Below are positions 30,753 through 38,956 of a DNA stretch of 56,811 bases, piece after piece. Position 1 is the first letter of the stretch; the number at the start of each line of letters is the position of its first letter. Origin of the DNA: Prevotella sp. (lineage in GTDB: Bacteria > Bacteroidota > Bacteroidia > Bacteroidales > Bacteroidaceae). Made by a program: the position numbers and the translations under genes. Below the pieces are notes generated by a model. That model saw nothing but the letters and a program-made list of their open reading frames with translations, had not been told where the DNA came from and made no database searches. The stretch covers positions 1 to 56,811 of the forward strand of contig JAFUVV010000018.1 of NCBI GenBank assembly GCA_017477435.1. Reading direction: 5' to 3'.

Positions 30753-31514
30753 ATGCAACTCACTTTCCTCGGCACCGGCACATCGGGCGGCGTCCCCTCA
30801 CTGGGATGCCATTGCCCTGTATGCGAAAGCCGCGACCCTCGCGACAAACGCTATCGCAGCGCCGTACTCGTCGAGAACGACGGCACTCGACTGCTCATCG
30901 ACGCTGGTCCCGACATACGCATGCAGCTGATGCCGCTGCCGTTCCGGCCGCTCGACGGAGTACTACTCACTCACATACACTACGACCACGTGGCGGGCAT
31001 CGACGACCTGCGACCGTTCTGCGTCTTCGGAGAGATAAACATCTATGCCGACAAGCTTACAGCCGACGCGCTCAAGACGACGATGCCATACTGCTTCACA
31101 GAAAAGCTCTACCCCGGCGTGCCGCTGCTGAACCTCCACACTATCCGCCCGCAGCAGCAACTGAAGATCGGCACTCTCGACATCATGCCGCTGCAGGTGA
31201 TGCACGGCCGCATGCCAATCATGGCTTACAGAATCGGACCCCTAGCCTACATCACCGACATGAAGACCATCGACCCCTCGCAGGAAGAGACGCTCCAGGG
31301 CGTCGACACGCTCGTCGTGAACTCACTGCGATGGGAACGGGAGCACCATTCCCACATGCTCGTCGACGACGCAATAGAATTCTCACGCCGCATAGGGGCA
31401 CGACGCACCTTCCTGACACACCTGACCCACGAAATCGGATTCCACGACGAGGCCAACAGCCGATTGCCCAAGGGAGTGCAACTTGCCTACGACGGACTGA
31501 GAATCGACATCTGA
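30753..31514 (+). CDS. PhnP-like metallo-beta-lactamase-fold hydrolase
   Basis: 253 aa. MBL-fold metal hydrolase. FLGTGTSGGVPSLGCHCPVC at the start is typical of PhnP/RNase Z-type proteins, with metal ligands in THIHYDHVAG (HxHxDH), MHGRMPIM, ITDMKTI and the C-terminal THLTHEIGFHDEANSRLP. The cysteines at CHCPVC may bind an extra zinc, as in PhnP. The likely activity is a phosphodiesterase (cyclic phosphate or nucleotide); the substrate is not evident, and no phosphonate genes are nearby. Confidence 0.87.
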   Translation: MQLTFLGTGTSGGVPSLGCHCPVCESRDPRDKRYRSAVLVENDGTRLLIDAGPDIRMQLMPLPFRPLDGVLLTHIHYDHVAGIDDLRPFCVFGEINIYADKLTADALKTTMPYCFTEKLYPGVPLLNLHTIRPQQQLKIGTLDIMPLQVMHGRMPIMAYRIGPLAYITDMKTIDPSQEETLQGVDTLVVNSLRWEREHHSHMLVDDAIEFSRRIGARRTFLTHLTHEIGFHDEANSRLPKGVQLAYDGLRIDI

Positions 31515-31660
31515 ATGCCGGACATAAAACCACACTCGGAGAGAGCAAGAATATCATAACAAAATCTAACAAGCGACAGAAAAGAGATGTAAAAAGTTAA
31601 GAATTGTTAGAAATACACATTTTTCTTTCCCATTATGAAAGAAATACGGAGAAAATTATG

Positions 31661-31668
31661 TAAATTTG
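31661..31668 (+). promoter_or_regulatory. -7 box of a candidate small RNA
   Basis: TAAATTTG (31661-31668); the expected start is near 31674. No clear TTTG at -33. Confidence 0.45.
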
Positions 31669-31673
31669 CAACG

Positions 31674-31734
31674 TGTTTTTCATAGTATTAGATTTAAGGT
31701 TAAAAGATTGGAGTACAGCGGTACTCCTTTTTTT
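31674..31734 (+). ncRNA. Candidate short RNA (about 60 nt) ending in an intrinsic terminator
   Basis: The -7 box at 31661-31668 is followed about 40 bases later by a textbook terminator. No coding frame with an RBS fits between them. Lies in the 601-base gap between the MBL hydrolase and trmD. The evidence is only promoter plus terminator, so this is tentative. Confidence 0.4.
31710..31734 (+). terminator. Intrinsic terminator GGAGTAC-AGCG-GTACTCC-T7
   Basis: A perfect 7-bp stem with a tetraloop followed by seven T residues. On the other strand the stem is followed by fewer T. Confidence 0.85.
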
Positions 31735-31830
31735 ATGCTCAAGCGGCAACACATTCTTCCGCAACCATCCCCTCTTCTTACATTTCATACAAAACCAATA
31801 TAAATTCAACATCAACCTGCGACGTTTCTA

Positions 31831-31935
31831 CTATCAAGCTTTGATAGTAATGCTATCTAGCTTTGATAGTGGCGCTATCTGTACTTGATAGTGGCGCTAT
31901 CTGTGCTTGATAGTAATGCTATCCGTGCTTGATAG
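31831..31935. repeat. CTATC-family array A3: five units, 22-bp period
   Basis: Units start at 31831, 31853, 31875, 31897 and 31919: CTATCAAGCTTTGATAG, CTATCTAGCTTTGATAG, CTATCTGTACTTGATAG, CTATCTGTGCTTGATAG and CTATCCGTGCTTGATAG. Unit 1 is palindromic with 8-base half-sites differing at one position. Spacers are TAATG, TGGCG, TGGCG and TAATG. It lies in reverse orientation relative to A1. Confidence 0.95.
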
Positions 31936-32077
31936 TAGAATCAAATGGGGCCGCATATCATCAATGAATAGAAAAAAAGTCATTTTTCTTTTGCATTGTC
32001 CTCTATTTGCAGTAATTTTAATTTCATTGATATAAGGCTTCAACTCGGGATAAAAAATAAAAAACTTTCGTTTTTAT

Positions 32078-32108
32078 TTTGTTCTCCGCTCGTTTTGCAG
32101 TAATTTTG
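32078..32108 (+). promoter_or_regulatory. Promoter of trmD, placing the start of transcription at or next to its ATG
   Basis: TTTG (32078-32081), exactly 19 bases, then TAATTTTG (32101-32108). The trmD ATG begins at 32116, only 7 bases after the box. With a normal Bacteroidota spacing the mRNA would have a leader of only about 0-4 bases. Confidence 0.8.
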
Positions 32109-32115
32109 TGGACTA

Positions 32116-32790
32116 ATGAGAATAGACATCATAACGGTGCTGCCTGCGATGATAGAGGGATTCATCGGCGAATCAATCCTCGCAAGGGCACAAAAGAAAG
32201 GACTTGCAGAAATCCATCTGCACAACCTGCGCGACTACACTCTCGACAAGTGGCGGCGCGTAGACGACTATCCCTACGGTGGGTTTGCAGGGATGGTGAT
32301 GCAGATAGAACCCATCGACCGCTGCATCTCGGCACTGAAAGCCGAAAGGGAGTACGACGAGGTGATATTCACCAGCCCCGACGGAGAACAGTTCAACCAG
32401 CACGTGGCCAACGAGCTGTCGATGCTGCAGAACATCATCATCCTCTGCGGACACTACAAGGGCATCGACCAACGCATCCGCGACCACCTCATCACCCGCG
32501 AGATATCCATCGGCGACTATGTGCTCACGGGCGGCGAACTGGCAGCAGCAGTGATGGCCGACGCGATAGTGAGAGTCGTGCCGGGAGTGATTGGCGACGA
32601 GGAAAGCGCACTGTCAGACTGCTTTCAGGATGACATGCTCGCTGCTCCCATCTACACCCGGCCGGCAGAATACAAGGGGTGGCGAGTGCCCGACATACTG
32701 CTCAGCGGAAACGAGGCGAAGATAAAGCAATGGGAGCTCGACCAGGCAATGGAGCGCACCCGACGACTAAGGCCCGACCTGCTGAAGTGA
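32116..32790 (+). CDS. trmD: tRNA (guanine-37-N1) methyltransferase
   Basis: 224 aa. TrmD methylates G37 next to the anticodon, preventing frameshifting. It has the SPOUT trefoil-knot pieces: [20 protein letters not shown] at the start, [62 protein letters not shown] and the C-terminal [21 protein letters not shown] (regions). Length is normal. The transcript appears leaderless. It is not in the classic rpsP-rimM-trmD-rplS operon, as is usual in Bacteroidota. Confidence 0.96.
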   Translation: MRIDIITVLPAMIEGFIGESILARAQKKGLAEIHLHNLRDYTLDKWRRVDDYPYGGFAGMVMQIEPIDRCISALKAEREYDEVIFTSPDGEQFNQHVANELSMLQNIIILCGHYKGIDQRIRDHLITREISIGDYVLTGGELAAAVMADAIVRVVPGVIGDEESALSDCFQDDMLAAPIYTRPAEYKGWRVPDILLSGNEAKIKQWELDQAMERTRRLRPDLLK

Positions 32791-32901
32791 CGGCGAAGAA
32801 CAACAGGCGAGAAGTGCTTTACTATAAACACTCATACACCCGCCTAACTCACAAGGTAATCATAATTATCAATTTCCAATTATCAATTATCAATTTTAGA
32901 A

Positions 32902-34308
32902 GTGTTCAGCAAACAGACATACATCGACCGCCGCAACGAGCTGAAAACGCTCGTTGGCGAAGGCATCGTGGTGCTCTTCGGAAACAACGAAGCACCCTGC
33001 AACTATCCGAATAACGCATATTATCCGTTCCGACAGGACTCCTCGTTCCTCTACTACTTCGGTCAGCAGCGCGACGGGCTAGTGGGAGTGATCGACATCG
33101 ACAACGACCAGGAGACACTCATCGGCAACGACATCGACATAGAGGACATCGTGTGGTATGGTTCCGTCGACAGCGTCAATGACCTCGCAGCGCAGGTCGG
33201 AGTAGGACAATCGGCACCGATGAGCCATCTGAAGACAATCATCAACAGTGCCCTGCGCGAGAAACGCACCATACACTTCCTGCCACCCTATCGCCACGAC
33301 ACGAAAATACAGATGTTCGACCTCATGGGCATACATCCTTCGCAGCAGAAGGAAGCAGCATCGCTCACACTCATAAAGGCCATAGTGAAGATGCGCTCAC
33401 GCAAGACAGCCGAAGAGATAGAAGAACTGGAACGCGCCGCAGAGATAGGCTATCAGATGCACACCACAGCAATGAGAATCACTCGTCCGGGGCTCACCGA
33501 GAAATATGTGGGCGGACAGGTAGACGGCATCGCCCACTCGCTCGGCGCACACGAGAGCTTCGCAACAATCTTCTCGCAGCACGGAGAGATTATGCACGGC
33601 AACCCGTCGATGGCAATACTCGAGGCCGGGCGCCTCGCCCTGTGCGATGCAGGGGCAGAAACCATCAACAACTACTGCTCTGACAACACGCGCACCTTCC
33701 CCGTCGACGGCAAGTTCACGCAGCGACAGCGTGAGATCTACACGATAGTGGAGGAATGTCACGACCACGCCCTGGCCATCTCGCGCCCGGGAGTGAAATA
33801 CATGGACGTGCACTTCAGCGTCTGCCGCCTCATGACAGAGCGCCTGAAAGAGCTCGGACTCATGCGGGGAGACACCGATGAAGCCGTTCGCGCCGGAGCA
33901 CATGCAATGTTCCTGCCCCACGGACTGGGACACATGATGGGAATGGACGTGCACGACATGGAAGGCCTCGGACAGATCTACGTGGGCTTCGACGACGAGA
34001 CGCGCCCAAATCTGGAGCAGTTTGGCACAAACGCCCTGCGCATGGGACGACGGCTGGAAGAGGGATTTGTCGTGACCGACGAACCGGGAATCTACTTCAT
34101 CCCCGCACTCATCGACGACTGGAAAGCGTCAGGCCACTGCAAGGAATTCCTCAACTTCGACAAACTGGAGACCTACAAGGACTTCGGAGGCATACGCATA
34201 GAAGACGATCTGCTCATCACCAGCGACGGATGCCGGTTCCTCGGAGAGAAACGCATACCATACCATCCCGACGAAGTGGAGGCTTTCATGGCAGCCGGAA
34301 AGGAATAA
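32902..34308 (+). CDS. pepP: Xaa-Pro aminopeptidase (M24B)
   Basis: 468 aa. M24 dinuclear metallopeptidase that removes an N-terminal residue preceding proline. The N-terminal creatinase-like domain (about 1-165) is followed by the pita-bread domain with ligands Asp in LCDAGAETINNYCSDNTR (two Asp), His in LPHGLGHMMGMDVHD, Glu in VTDEPGIYF and Glu in IRIEDDLLI. It starts with GTG at 32902 (MFSKQTYIDRRNELK), since no ATG lies nearby. The preceding 45 bases are stuttering AATTATCAATT words. There is no signal peptide; cytoplasmic. Confidence 0.93.
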   Translation: MFSKQTYIDRRNELKTLVGEGIVVLFGNNEAPCNYPNNAYYPFRQDSSFLYYFGQQRDGLVGVIDIDNDQETLIGNDIDIEDIVWYGSVDSVNDLAAQVGVGQSAPMSHLKTIINSALREKRTIHFLPPYRHDTKIQMFDLMGIHPSQQKEAASLTLIKAIVKMRSRKTAEEIEELERAAEIGYQMHTTAMRITRPGLTEKYVGGQVDGIAHSLGAHESFATIFSQHGEIMHGNPSMAILEAGRLALCDAGAETINNYCSDNTRTFPVDGKFTQRQREIYTIVEECHDHALAISRPGVKYMDVHFSVCRLMTERLKELGLMRGDTDEAVRAGAHAMFLPHGLGHMMGMDVHDMEGLGQIYVGFDDETRPNLEQFGTNALRMGRRLEEGFVVTDEPGIYFIPALIDDWKASGHCKEFLNFDKLETYKDFGGIRIEDDLLITSDGCRFLGEKRIPYHPDEVEAFMAAGKE

Positions 34309-34366
34309 GGGTGAAGGCATAAGGAATAAAGAATGAATTAACAGTATAAAACCAACAACAAGAGAA

Positions 34367-35569
34367 ATGAAGAAAATCCTTACTTTCGCATTCGCTCTGC
34401 TCATAGCATCGGGTGCAATGGCACAGGACAAGGCTGAGAAGAAGAATCCCAACGCCCCTGTGTTTACGACAATCAAAGAGTTGCCCATCACAAGCGTAAA
34501 GGACCAGAACCGCTCCGGCACGTGCTGGAACTTCTCTACTCTCTCCTTCTTCGAGGCTGAGATACTGAAGGCTACAGGCAAGACCTACGACCTCTGTGAG
34601 TCGTTTGTAGAAAACAAGACATACATGGAACGCGCCATCCAGGTGGTCCGCTTCCACGGCGACTGCCAGTTTGCACAGGGAGGCTCGGCCGAAGACGTGC
34701 TCTCGACACTGAAGAACCACGGCATCTGCCCCGAGGAGGCCATGCCGCTACCCGGCACTCTCTACGGCGACTCGCTGAACAACTTCAACGAGTTCTTCTC
34801 GCTGCTCGAGCCATACGTGGCTGCCGTGGCAAAGAACTCAGCAAAGAAGATCTCCGGCCAGTGGAAGGTGGGTCTGCAGGGAATCCTCGACGCCTACCTG
34901 GGCAAGTGCCCCGAGGAGTTCATGTATGAGGGAAAGAAATACACCCCGAAGTCGTTCGCAGCATCGCTCGGAATAGACTTCAACGACTATGTGTCGATCA
35001 CATCCTACACACATCACCCCTTCTACTCGACCTTCGCCGTCGAGGTACAGGACAACTGGCGCTTCCCACAGAGCTACAACTTGCCCATCGACGAGATGGC
35101 ACGCGTGATTGAGAACGCCATAGACAACGGATATACCGTGGCATGGGGCGGCGACGTCAGCGAAGACGGATTCACCCGCGCAGGTCTGGCTTACGCAATA
35201 GACACAAAGAAAACCGAAAGCCTGGCAGGCAGCGACATGGCCCGCTGGCTGAAGATGACACCGGCAAAGAAAAAGAGCCTCATCGACTCCCTCGGATGCA
35301 AAGTGCCTGAAGTGGTTCCCACACAGGAGCTACGTCAGGAGCGCTTCGACAACTGGGAGCTCACCGACGACCACGGAATGCTCATCTATGGCGTGGCTAA
35401 GGACCAGAACGGCAAGGAGTACTACATGGTGAAGAACTCGTGGGGAGAGACAGGCGACTACAAAGGTACATGGTATATGACGAAGAACTTCATCATCGGC
35501 AACACCATGGACTTCCTCGTAAACAAGAATGCCATCCCCAAGGACATTCGCAAGAAGCTCGGCATCTAA
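34367..35569 (+). CDS. Secreted C1-family aminopeptidase C (PepC/bleomycin hydrolase)
   Basis: 400 aa. Papain-like cysteine aminopeptidase with a signal peptide (MKKILTFAFALLIASGAMAQ). The catalytic triad is present: Cys in NRSGTCWNFSTLSF, His in TDDHGMLIYG and Asn in MVKNSWGETGDYKGTW. The insertion QVVRFHGDCQFAQGGSAEDVL is typical of PepC. The family is normally cytoplasmic; export is common in Bacteroidales versions and implies peptide scavenging in the periplasm or outside. It lies 58 bases after pepP, and the two may act together on Pro-containing peptides (inference). Ends before a terminator. Confidence 0.9.
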   Translation: MKKILTFAFALLIASGAMAQDKAEKKNPNAPVFTTIKELPITSVKDQNRSGTCWNFSTLSFFEAEILKATGKTYDLCESFVENKTYMERAIQVVRFHGDCQFAQGGSAEDVLSTLKNHGICPEEAMPLPGTLYGDSLNNFNEFFSLLEPYVAAVAKNSAKKISGQWKVGLQGILDAYLGKCPEEFMYEGKKYTPKSFAASLGIDFNDYVSITSYTHHPFYSTFAVEVQDNWRFPQSYNLPIDEMARVIENAIDNGYTVAWGGDVSEDGFTRAGLAYAIDTKKTESLAGSDMARWLKMTPAKKKSLIDSLGCKVPEVVPTQELRQERFDNWELTDDHGMLIYGVAKDQNGKEYYMVKNSWGETGDYKGTWYMTKNFIIGNTMDFLVNKNAIPKDIRKKLGI

Positions 35570-35605
35570 AGCCGCAAAGGAGGCTACAAAGTCTCACACA
35601 TCCAC

Positions 35606-35642
35606 AGCCGCGGAGCTCCATCAACGGACTTCGCGGCTTTTT
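35606..35642 (+). terminator. Terminator of the C1 peptidase gene
   Basis: AGCCGCG (35606-35612) with CGCGGCT (35632-35638), followed by TTTTT. Confidence 0.75.
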
Positions 35643-35681
35643 CGTGCCCATCAGCGGAGCCACACATATCAACAGGCGATA

Positions 35682-35764
35682 GTACAAAGCCCATGTACTC
35701 GCAGTACAAAGCCCATGTACTCACAGTACAAAAGCCATGTACTCGCAGTACAAGGCCTTTGTAC
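35682..35764. repeat. GTAC-family array B5: four units
   Basis: Units start at 35682, 35704, 35726 and 35748: GTACAAAGCCCATGTAC twice, GTACAAAAGCCATGTAC and GTACAAGGCCTTTGTAC. Spacers are TCGCA, TCACA and TCGCA. Flanks GGCGATA and TCCGCC are only partly inverted. It lies just after the C1 peptidase terminator; 35765-35872 has no other feature. Confidence 0.95.
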
Positions 35765-35872
35765 TCCGCCCAGACACGACGAACGCCTGTGCCAGACGTG
35801 CTTCCTCCCTCCGACAAGCAAGTCACATAGCCAGGCACAGAAGCGTTTTACACTACGGAAGAAGATTGTGGA

Positions 35873-35910
35873 CAAAAAAAAAGGCGGACCGTCTCAACGA
35901 CGCCCCGCCT
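35873..35910 (-). terminator. Terminator downstream of the 30-aa membrane peptide ORF
   Basis: AGGCGGACCGTC (35882-35893) pairs with GACGCCCCGCCT (35899-35910) with two mismatches. Leftward it is followed by nine T. Confidence 0.85.
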
Positions 35911-35978
35911 ACAAAAAAATATAACTAAAAATCTAAAATCATTGTCTCTCTAAAATAGGCTTTTAAAACCCAGAAGGA

Positions 35979-36071
35979 CTACTTCTGTCCTATCCCGATC
36001 TTGCGGCCTACGTTCACGGCCTGTGCGATTACCACCGCAACAACGGCCAAGCTAAATAACGTAGCTGTCAT
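35979..36071 (-). CDS. 30-aa hydrophobic membrane peptide (small ORF)
   Basis: A 31-codon frame starts at ATG 36071, preceded by GAAAGGGTAAATT (SD-like AAAGGG at 7-12 bases). It reads MTATLFSLAVVAVVIAQAVN, then VGRKIGIGQK: one transmembrane helix followed by a basic tail. A matching leftward terminator lies 69 bases after the stop, and a TAACTTTG -7 box on the same strand lies about 180 bases upstream (36247-36254), so it looks like an independent transcription unit. It is in the size class of KdpF- or CydX-like accessory peptides but matches neither. Function unknown. Confidence 0.62.
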   Translation of the reverse strand: MTATLFSLAVVAVVIAQAVNVGRKIGIGQK

Positions 36072-36246
36072 AATTTACCCTTTCAATGCAGTCGAGCCTC
36101 GCCTTCTGTGAAAGCAACTCGTCAATTATCGCATATCGACTCGCGCTCCGGGTGGAAGCCGCGGCCTCTCTGCTTTCTAATTAATAAATGTTACCCTGAA
36201 AACAGCGGAGCTAAATGCTTAGCATTCTCTTACCATTTTCTGAATG

Positions 36247-36254
36247 CAAAGTTA
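36247..36254 (-). promoter_or_regulatory. -7 box for the leftward small-peptide transcript
   Basis: Plus-strand CAAAGTTA reads TAACTTTG leftward. The resulting 5' UTR of about 170 bases (36072-36240) holds G+C-rich inverted segments (around 36095-36175) but no recognised riboswitch. The 439-base gap 36072-36510 contains nothing else convincing. Confidence 0.45.
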
Positions 36255-36442
36255 AAGCCTTTTTCCTTCGCCCGAAAGAAAACAGACCATAATCTACGCC
36301 GCAGAGCCGTATTTTTGACCTTCGTCAAAATCGGCAGATAAGGCGCGCAGAGGAGCAGAGCAGACAGCATGCGTATATATATTATAATAAGGTGGAAAAT
36401 TGTCAAGACAGAGGAGACATCCATTAGAAAGCCAAGATTTTT

Positions 36443-36474
36443 TTTGGACAAATACATAATTATTTGTAATTTTG
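36443..36474 (+). promoter_or_regulatory. Promoter of the GH/SGNH/ABM operon
   Basis: TTTG (36443-36446), 20 bases, TAATTTTG (36467-36474). ATG at 36511. Confidence 0.72.
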
Positions 36475-36510
36475 TAGAAAATATGCACATACGACAAAAT
36501 CTTTAGTTAC

Positions 36511-38928
36511 ATGAAATCACGTCTCACTCCACTGGTAACGCTTTTGTTATTCTTTGCCACCGGCGCATCTGCCCAGCACCCCATCGGCGGAGCCGACCAG
36601 AAATCGCCGTCGAAATCGGAATACTTCGCATGGATAAACAACACCAACGAGGGACCCACAGCCGCACAGACAAAAGTGAACCTCAACTTCTTCCGCTGGC
36701 TCCACGACCGCTACGGCATGGAGCTCGACATATATGCCTTCGATGCAGGAGCTCTCGACGGCTCTAAGATGTACGACAACATGTCGTCGGCACGCTTTAA
36801 GTCGAAATTCCCCGATGGCTTCGGCCCCCTTAGCAAGCAGGCCGCAGCGATGGGGACGCGACTGGGACTGTGGTGCGGCCCCGACGGATTCGGAGACACT
36901 GAGCAGGAAGCACGACAACGGCAGGAAATGATGGTCAGTCTGGCACGAGACTACGGATTCGGACTGTTCAAGATGGACGCCGTATGCGGACAGCTGCGGC
37001 CAAGCAAGTATGGATATTTCGACGAGATGATGACCGACGTGCGTAAATACGTTCCCGACTTCGTGCTGCTCAACCATCGCCTCGACCTCGGGCAGGGAAT
37101 GAAGCATTCCACCACATACCTGCTCGGAGGACAGGAGACCTACATCGATGTCCACATGCTCAACGACGTCTCTGCGCCCCACCACCGCGCCGGAGCAATA
37201 AGCCGAAAGTCACCAGCCGACCTCACACGACTGACGGAAGACCACGGAGTGTGCATATCGTCGTGCAACGACTATTGGGAAGACGACCTCATACTGCAAT
37301 CCTTCGGCCGCGAACTAATCCTCGCTCCCGAGATATACGGCAACCCCTGGCTGCTCCGCGACGACGAGTTCCCGCAGCTGGCGTTCATCTTCAACCTGCA
37401 TCGCACCTATCGCGACATACTCCCCGAAGCCAAACGGCTGCCAGAGGCAAGCTACGGACCGGAAGCACTCGCGCGAGGCGACAACGGCACACGCTTCCTC
37501 ACACTGAGAAACCTCTCGTGGAACCCTGTGACTTACACCATCCGGCTCAACGACGAAGTGGGACTGCAGGACAACCGCAAGCAAGTGAAAGTAAGAATAT
37601 ATCACCCCTACATCGAAGACCTCGGAACATATAAATACGGTTCGGAGATGAAAGTGACGGTGCTCCCATTCCGTGCCGCCCTGGTGAAGGTGACCAACCA
37701 GCCAGAGAAAGACAAAGTGGCGCTCTCGGGAATACCCTATCAGATCATAAACGATAAGGTGGGCAACACCGTCGAAGTGAAACTCCTCGGCATGGCAGGA
37801 AAGAGCTACAACGTCCGCATTGAGCGTGGCGGAAGCAAGTTCCGGACAGCACAGGTCGACGGAAAAGCCCAGAATGCACTGGCCAAAGGAAAGACCGTAA
37901 GAGTACAGTTTGGAGGGAAAGCGCTGAAAGAAGACTACCACCGCCTGCTCGCAAAGATGGAGGAGGTCGGCGTACCCGACGACGCAAGCTCGCTATACTA
38001 TGCCACATGCTACGCTGCCGACAACAACGCTCTCGAGACAAGAGAACTGAAGCGATCGGGAGAAACGGCTATACCCGAAGTCAAGGCAGCACGCGACGCC
38101 TTCTTCAATCAAAAACTGTTCGTCGAGAGAGAAATATGGGACAAGTATCTCTTCGACGACAACCCGAAGACAGCGTTCTCTATGAACATGCGATGGTGGG
38201 ACCTTCGCGAAGGCACAAAGTCGGCCTTCTATCTCGACTTCGGACGCCCGACAGAGATTGACCGCCTTGTCATGGAGACCATCGACGAGTATTCGCTCTC
38301 GCCATGGGCCACTGACGAAGGCGTAGACGTGGAAGTATCGGCCGACTTGAAGACATGGAAACGCATCAACATCCTCGCGTCGACGAAGATGGAAATTCCC
38401 CTCGCCTCGGCCGGCGCAATACGCTATCTGAAACTGCCGAAGAGCCCACTCCGACTGACCGAAGTCTACGGCTTCCGCAACGGTAAGAAACTCGACCGCA
38501 AGGAGTGGCGCGCAAACAACCTGTTCCGCGACTACAACGTGGCTGGAGCAAAGGCTACACAGGCATGGAAGACCACAGTGCGCCTGACGGAAAAAGCACG
38601 CGGGGCATACATCTGCGTCGCTGCAAACGGACAACACGGCAACGAGGCAGTGTGGGCAGCAGCAAAAATCGGCGACAGATTCATCGGTTGCCCCGACAGA
38701 GCACCGTCGTTCCAATCGAATCCATGGGAATACACCGTGAAAAAACGGCCGATGAACAACACGTTCTACATCCCCGTGACCGACGAGATGATAGGCCGCG
38801 ACATGGAAATATGGCTCCTCGGACTCGAAGGAGGATACGACGCGCCAAAGCAGAAACAACTCACACCAGAGGCATGGATAACAGCCTACCCCATTCCATT
38901 CGAACAGAAGACACTGACACTGAAATAA
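36511..38928 (+). CDS. Secreted alpha-galactosidase-like glycoside hydrolase with C-terminal discoidin-type domain
   Basis: 805 aa. Signal peptide (MKSRLTPLVTLLLFFATGASAQ). A TIM-barrel portion (about 25-300) carries ELDIYAFDAGALDG, MGTRLGLWCGPDGFGDT and GLFKMDAVCGQLRP; the KMD Asp is at the position of the nucleophile of clan GH-D enzymes (GH27/GH36). Then a beta-sandwich (about 310-400) and a likely F5/8-type C (galactose-binding-like) region at about 545-660 (LFDDNPKTAFSMNMRWW..., FYLDFGRPTEIDRLVM). The last 150 residues form another beta domain. The substrate is unknown. First gene of an operon with an SGNH hydrolase (28-base gap). Confidence 0.7.
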   Translation: MKSRLTPLVTLLLFFATGASAQHPIGGADQKSPSKSEYFAWINNTNEGPTAAQTKVNLNFFRWLHDRYGMELDIYAFDAGALDGSKMYDNMSSARFKSKFPDGFGPLSKQAAAMGTRLGLWCGPDGFGDTEQEARQRQEMMVSLARDYGFGLFKMDAVCGQLRPSKYGYFDEMMTDVRKYVPDFVLLNHRLDLGQGMKHSTTYLLGGQETYIDVHMLNDVSAPHHRAGAISRKSPADLTRLTEDHGVCISSCNDYWEDDLILQSFGRELILAPEIYGNPWLLRDDEFPQLAFIFNLHRTYRDILPEAKRLPEASYGPEALARGDNGTRFLTLRNLSWNPVTYTIRLNDEVGLQDNRKQVKVRIYHPYIEDLGTYKYGSEMKVTVLPFRAALVKVTNQPEKDKVALSGIPYQIINDKVGNTVEVKLLGMAGKSYNVRIERGGSKFRTAQVDGKAQNALAKGKTVRVQFGGKALKEDYHRLLAKMEEVGVPDDASSLYYATCYAADNNALETRELKRSGETAIPEVKAARDAFFNQKLFVEREIWDKYLFDDNPKTAFSMNMRWWDLREGTKSAFYLDFGRPTEIDRLVMETIDEYSLSPWATDEGVDVEVSADLKTWKRINILASTKMEIPLASAGAIRYLKLPKSPLRLTEVYGFRNGKKLDRKEWRANNLFRDYNVAGAKATQAWKTTVRLTEKARGAYICVAANGQHGNEAVWAAAKIGDRFIGCPDRAPSFQSNPWEYTVKKRPMNNTFYIPVTDEMIGRDMEIWLLGLEGGYDAPKQKQLTPEAWITAYPIPFEQKTLTLK

Positions 38929-38956
38929 TCCAAAAGCACAACAATAGCATAGAAAG

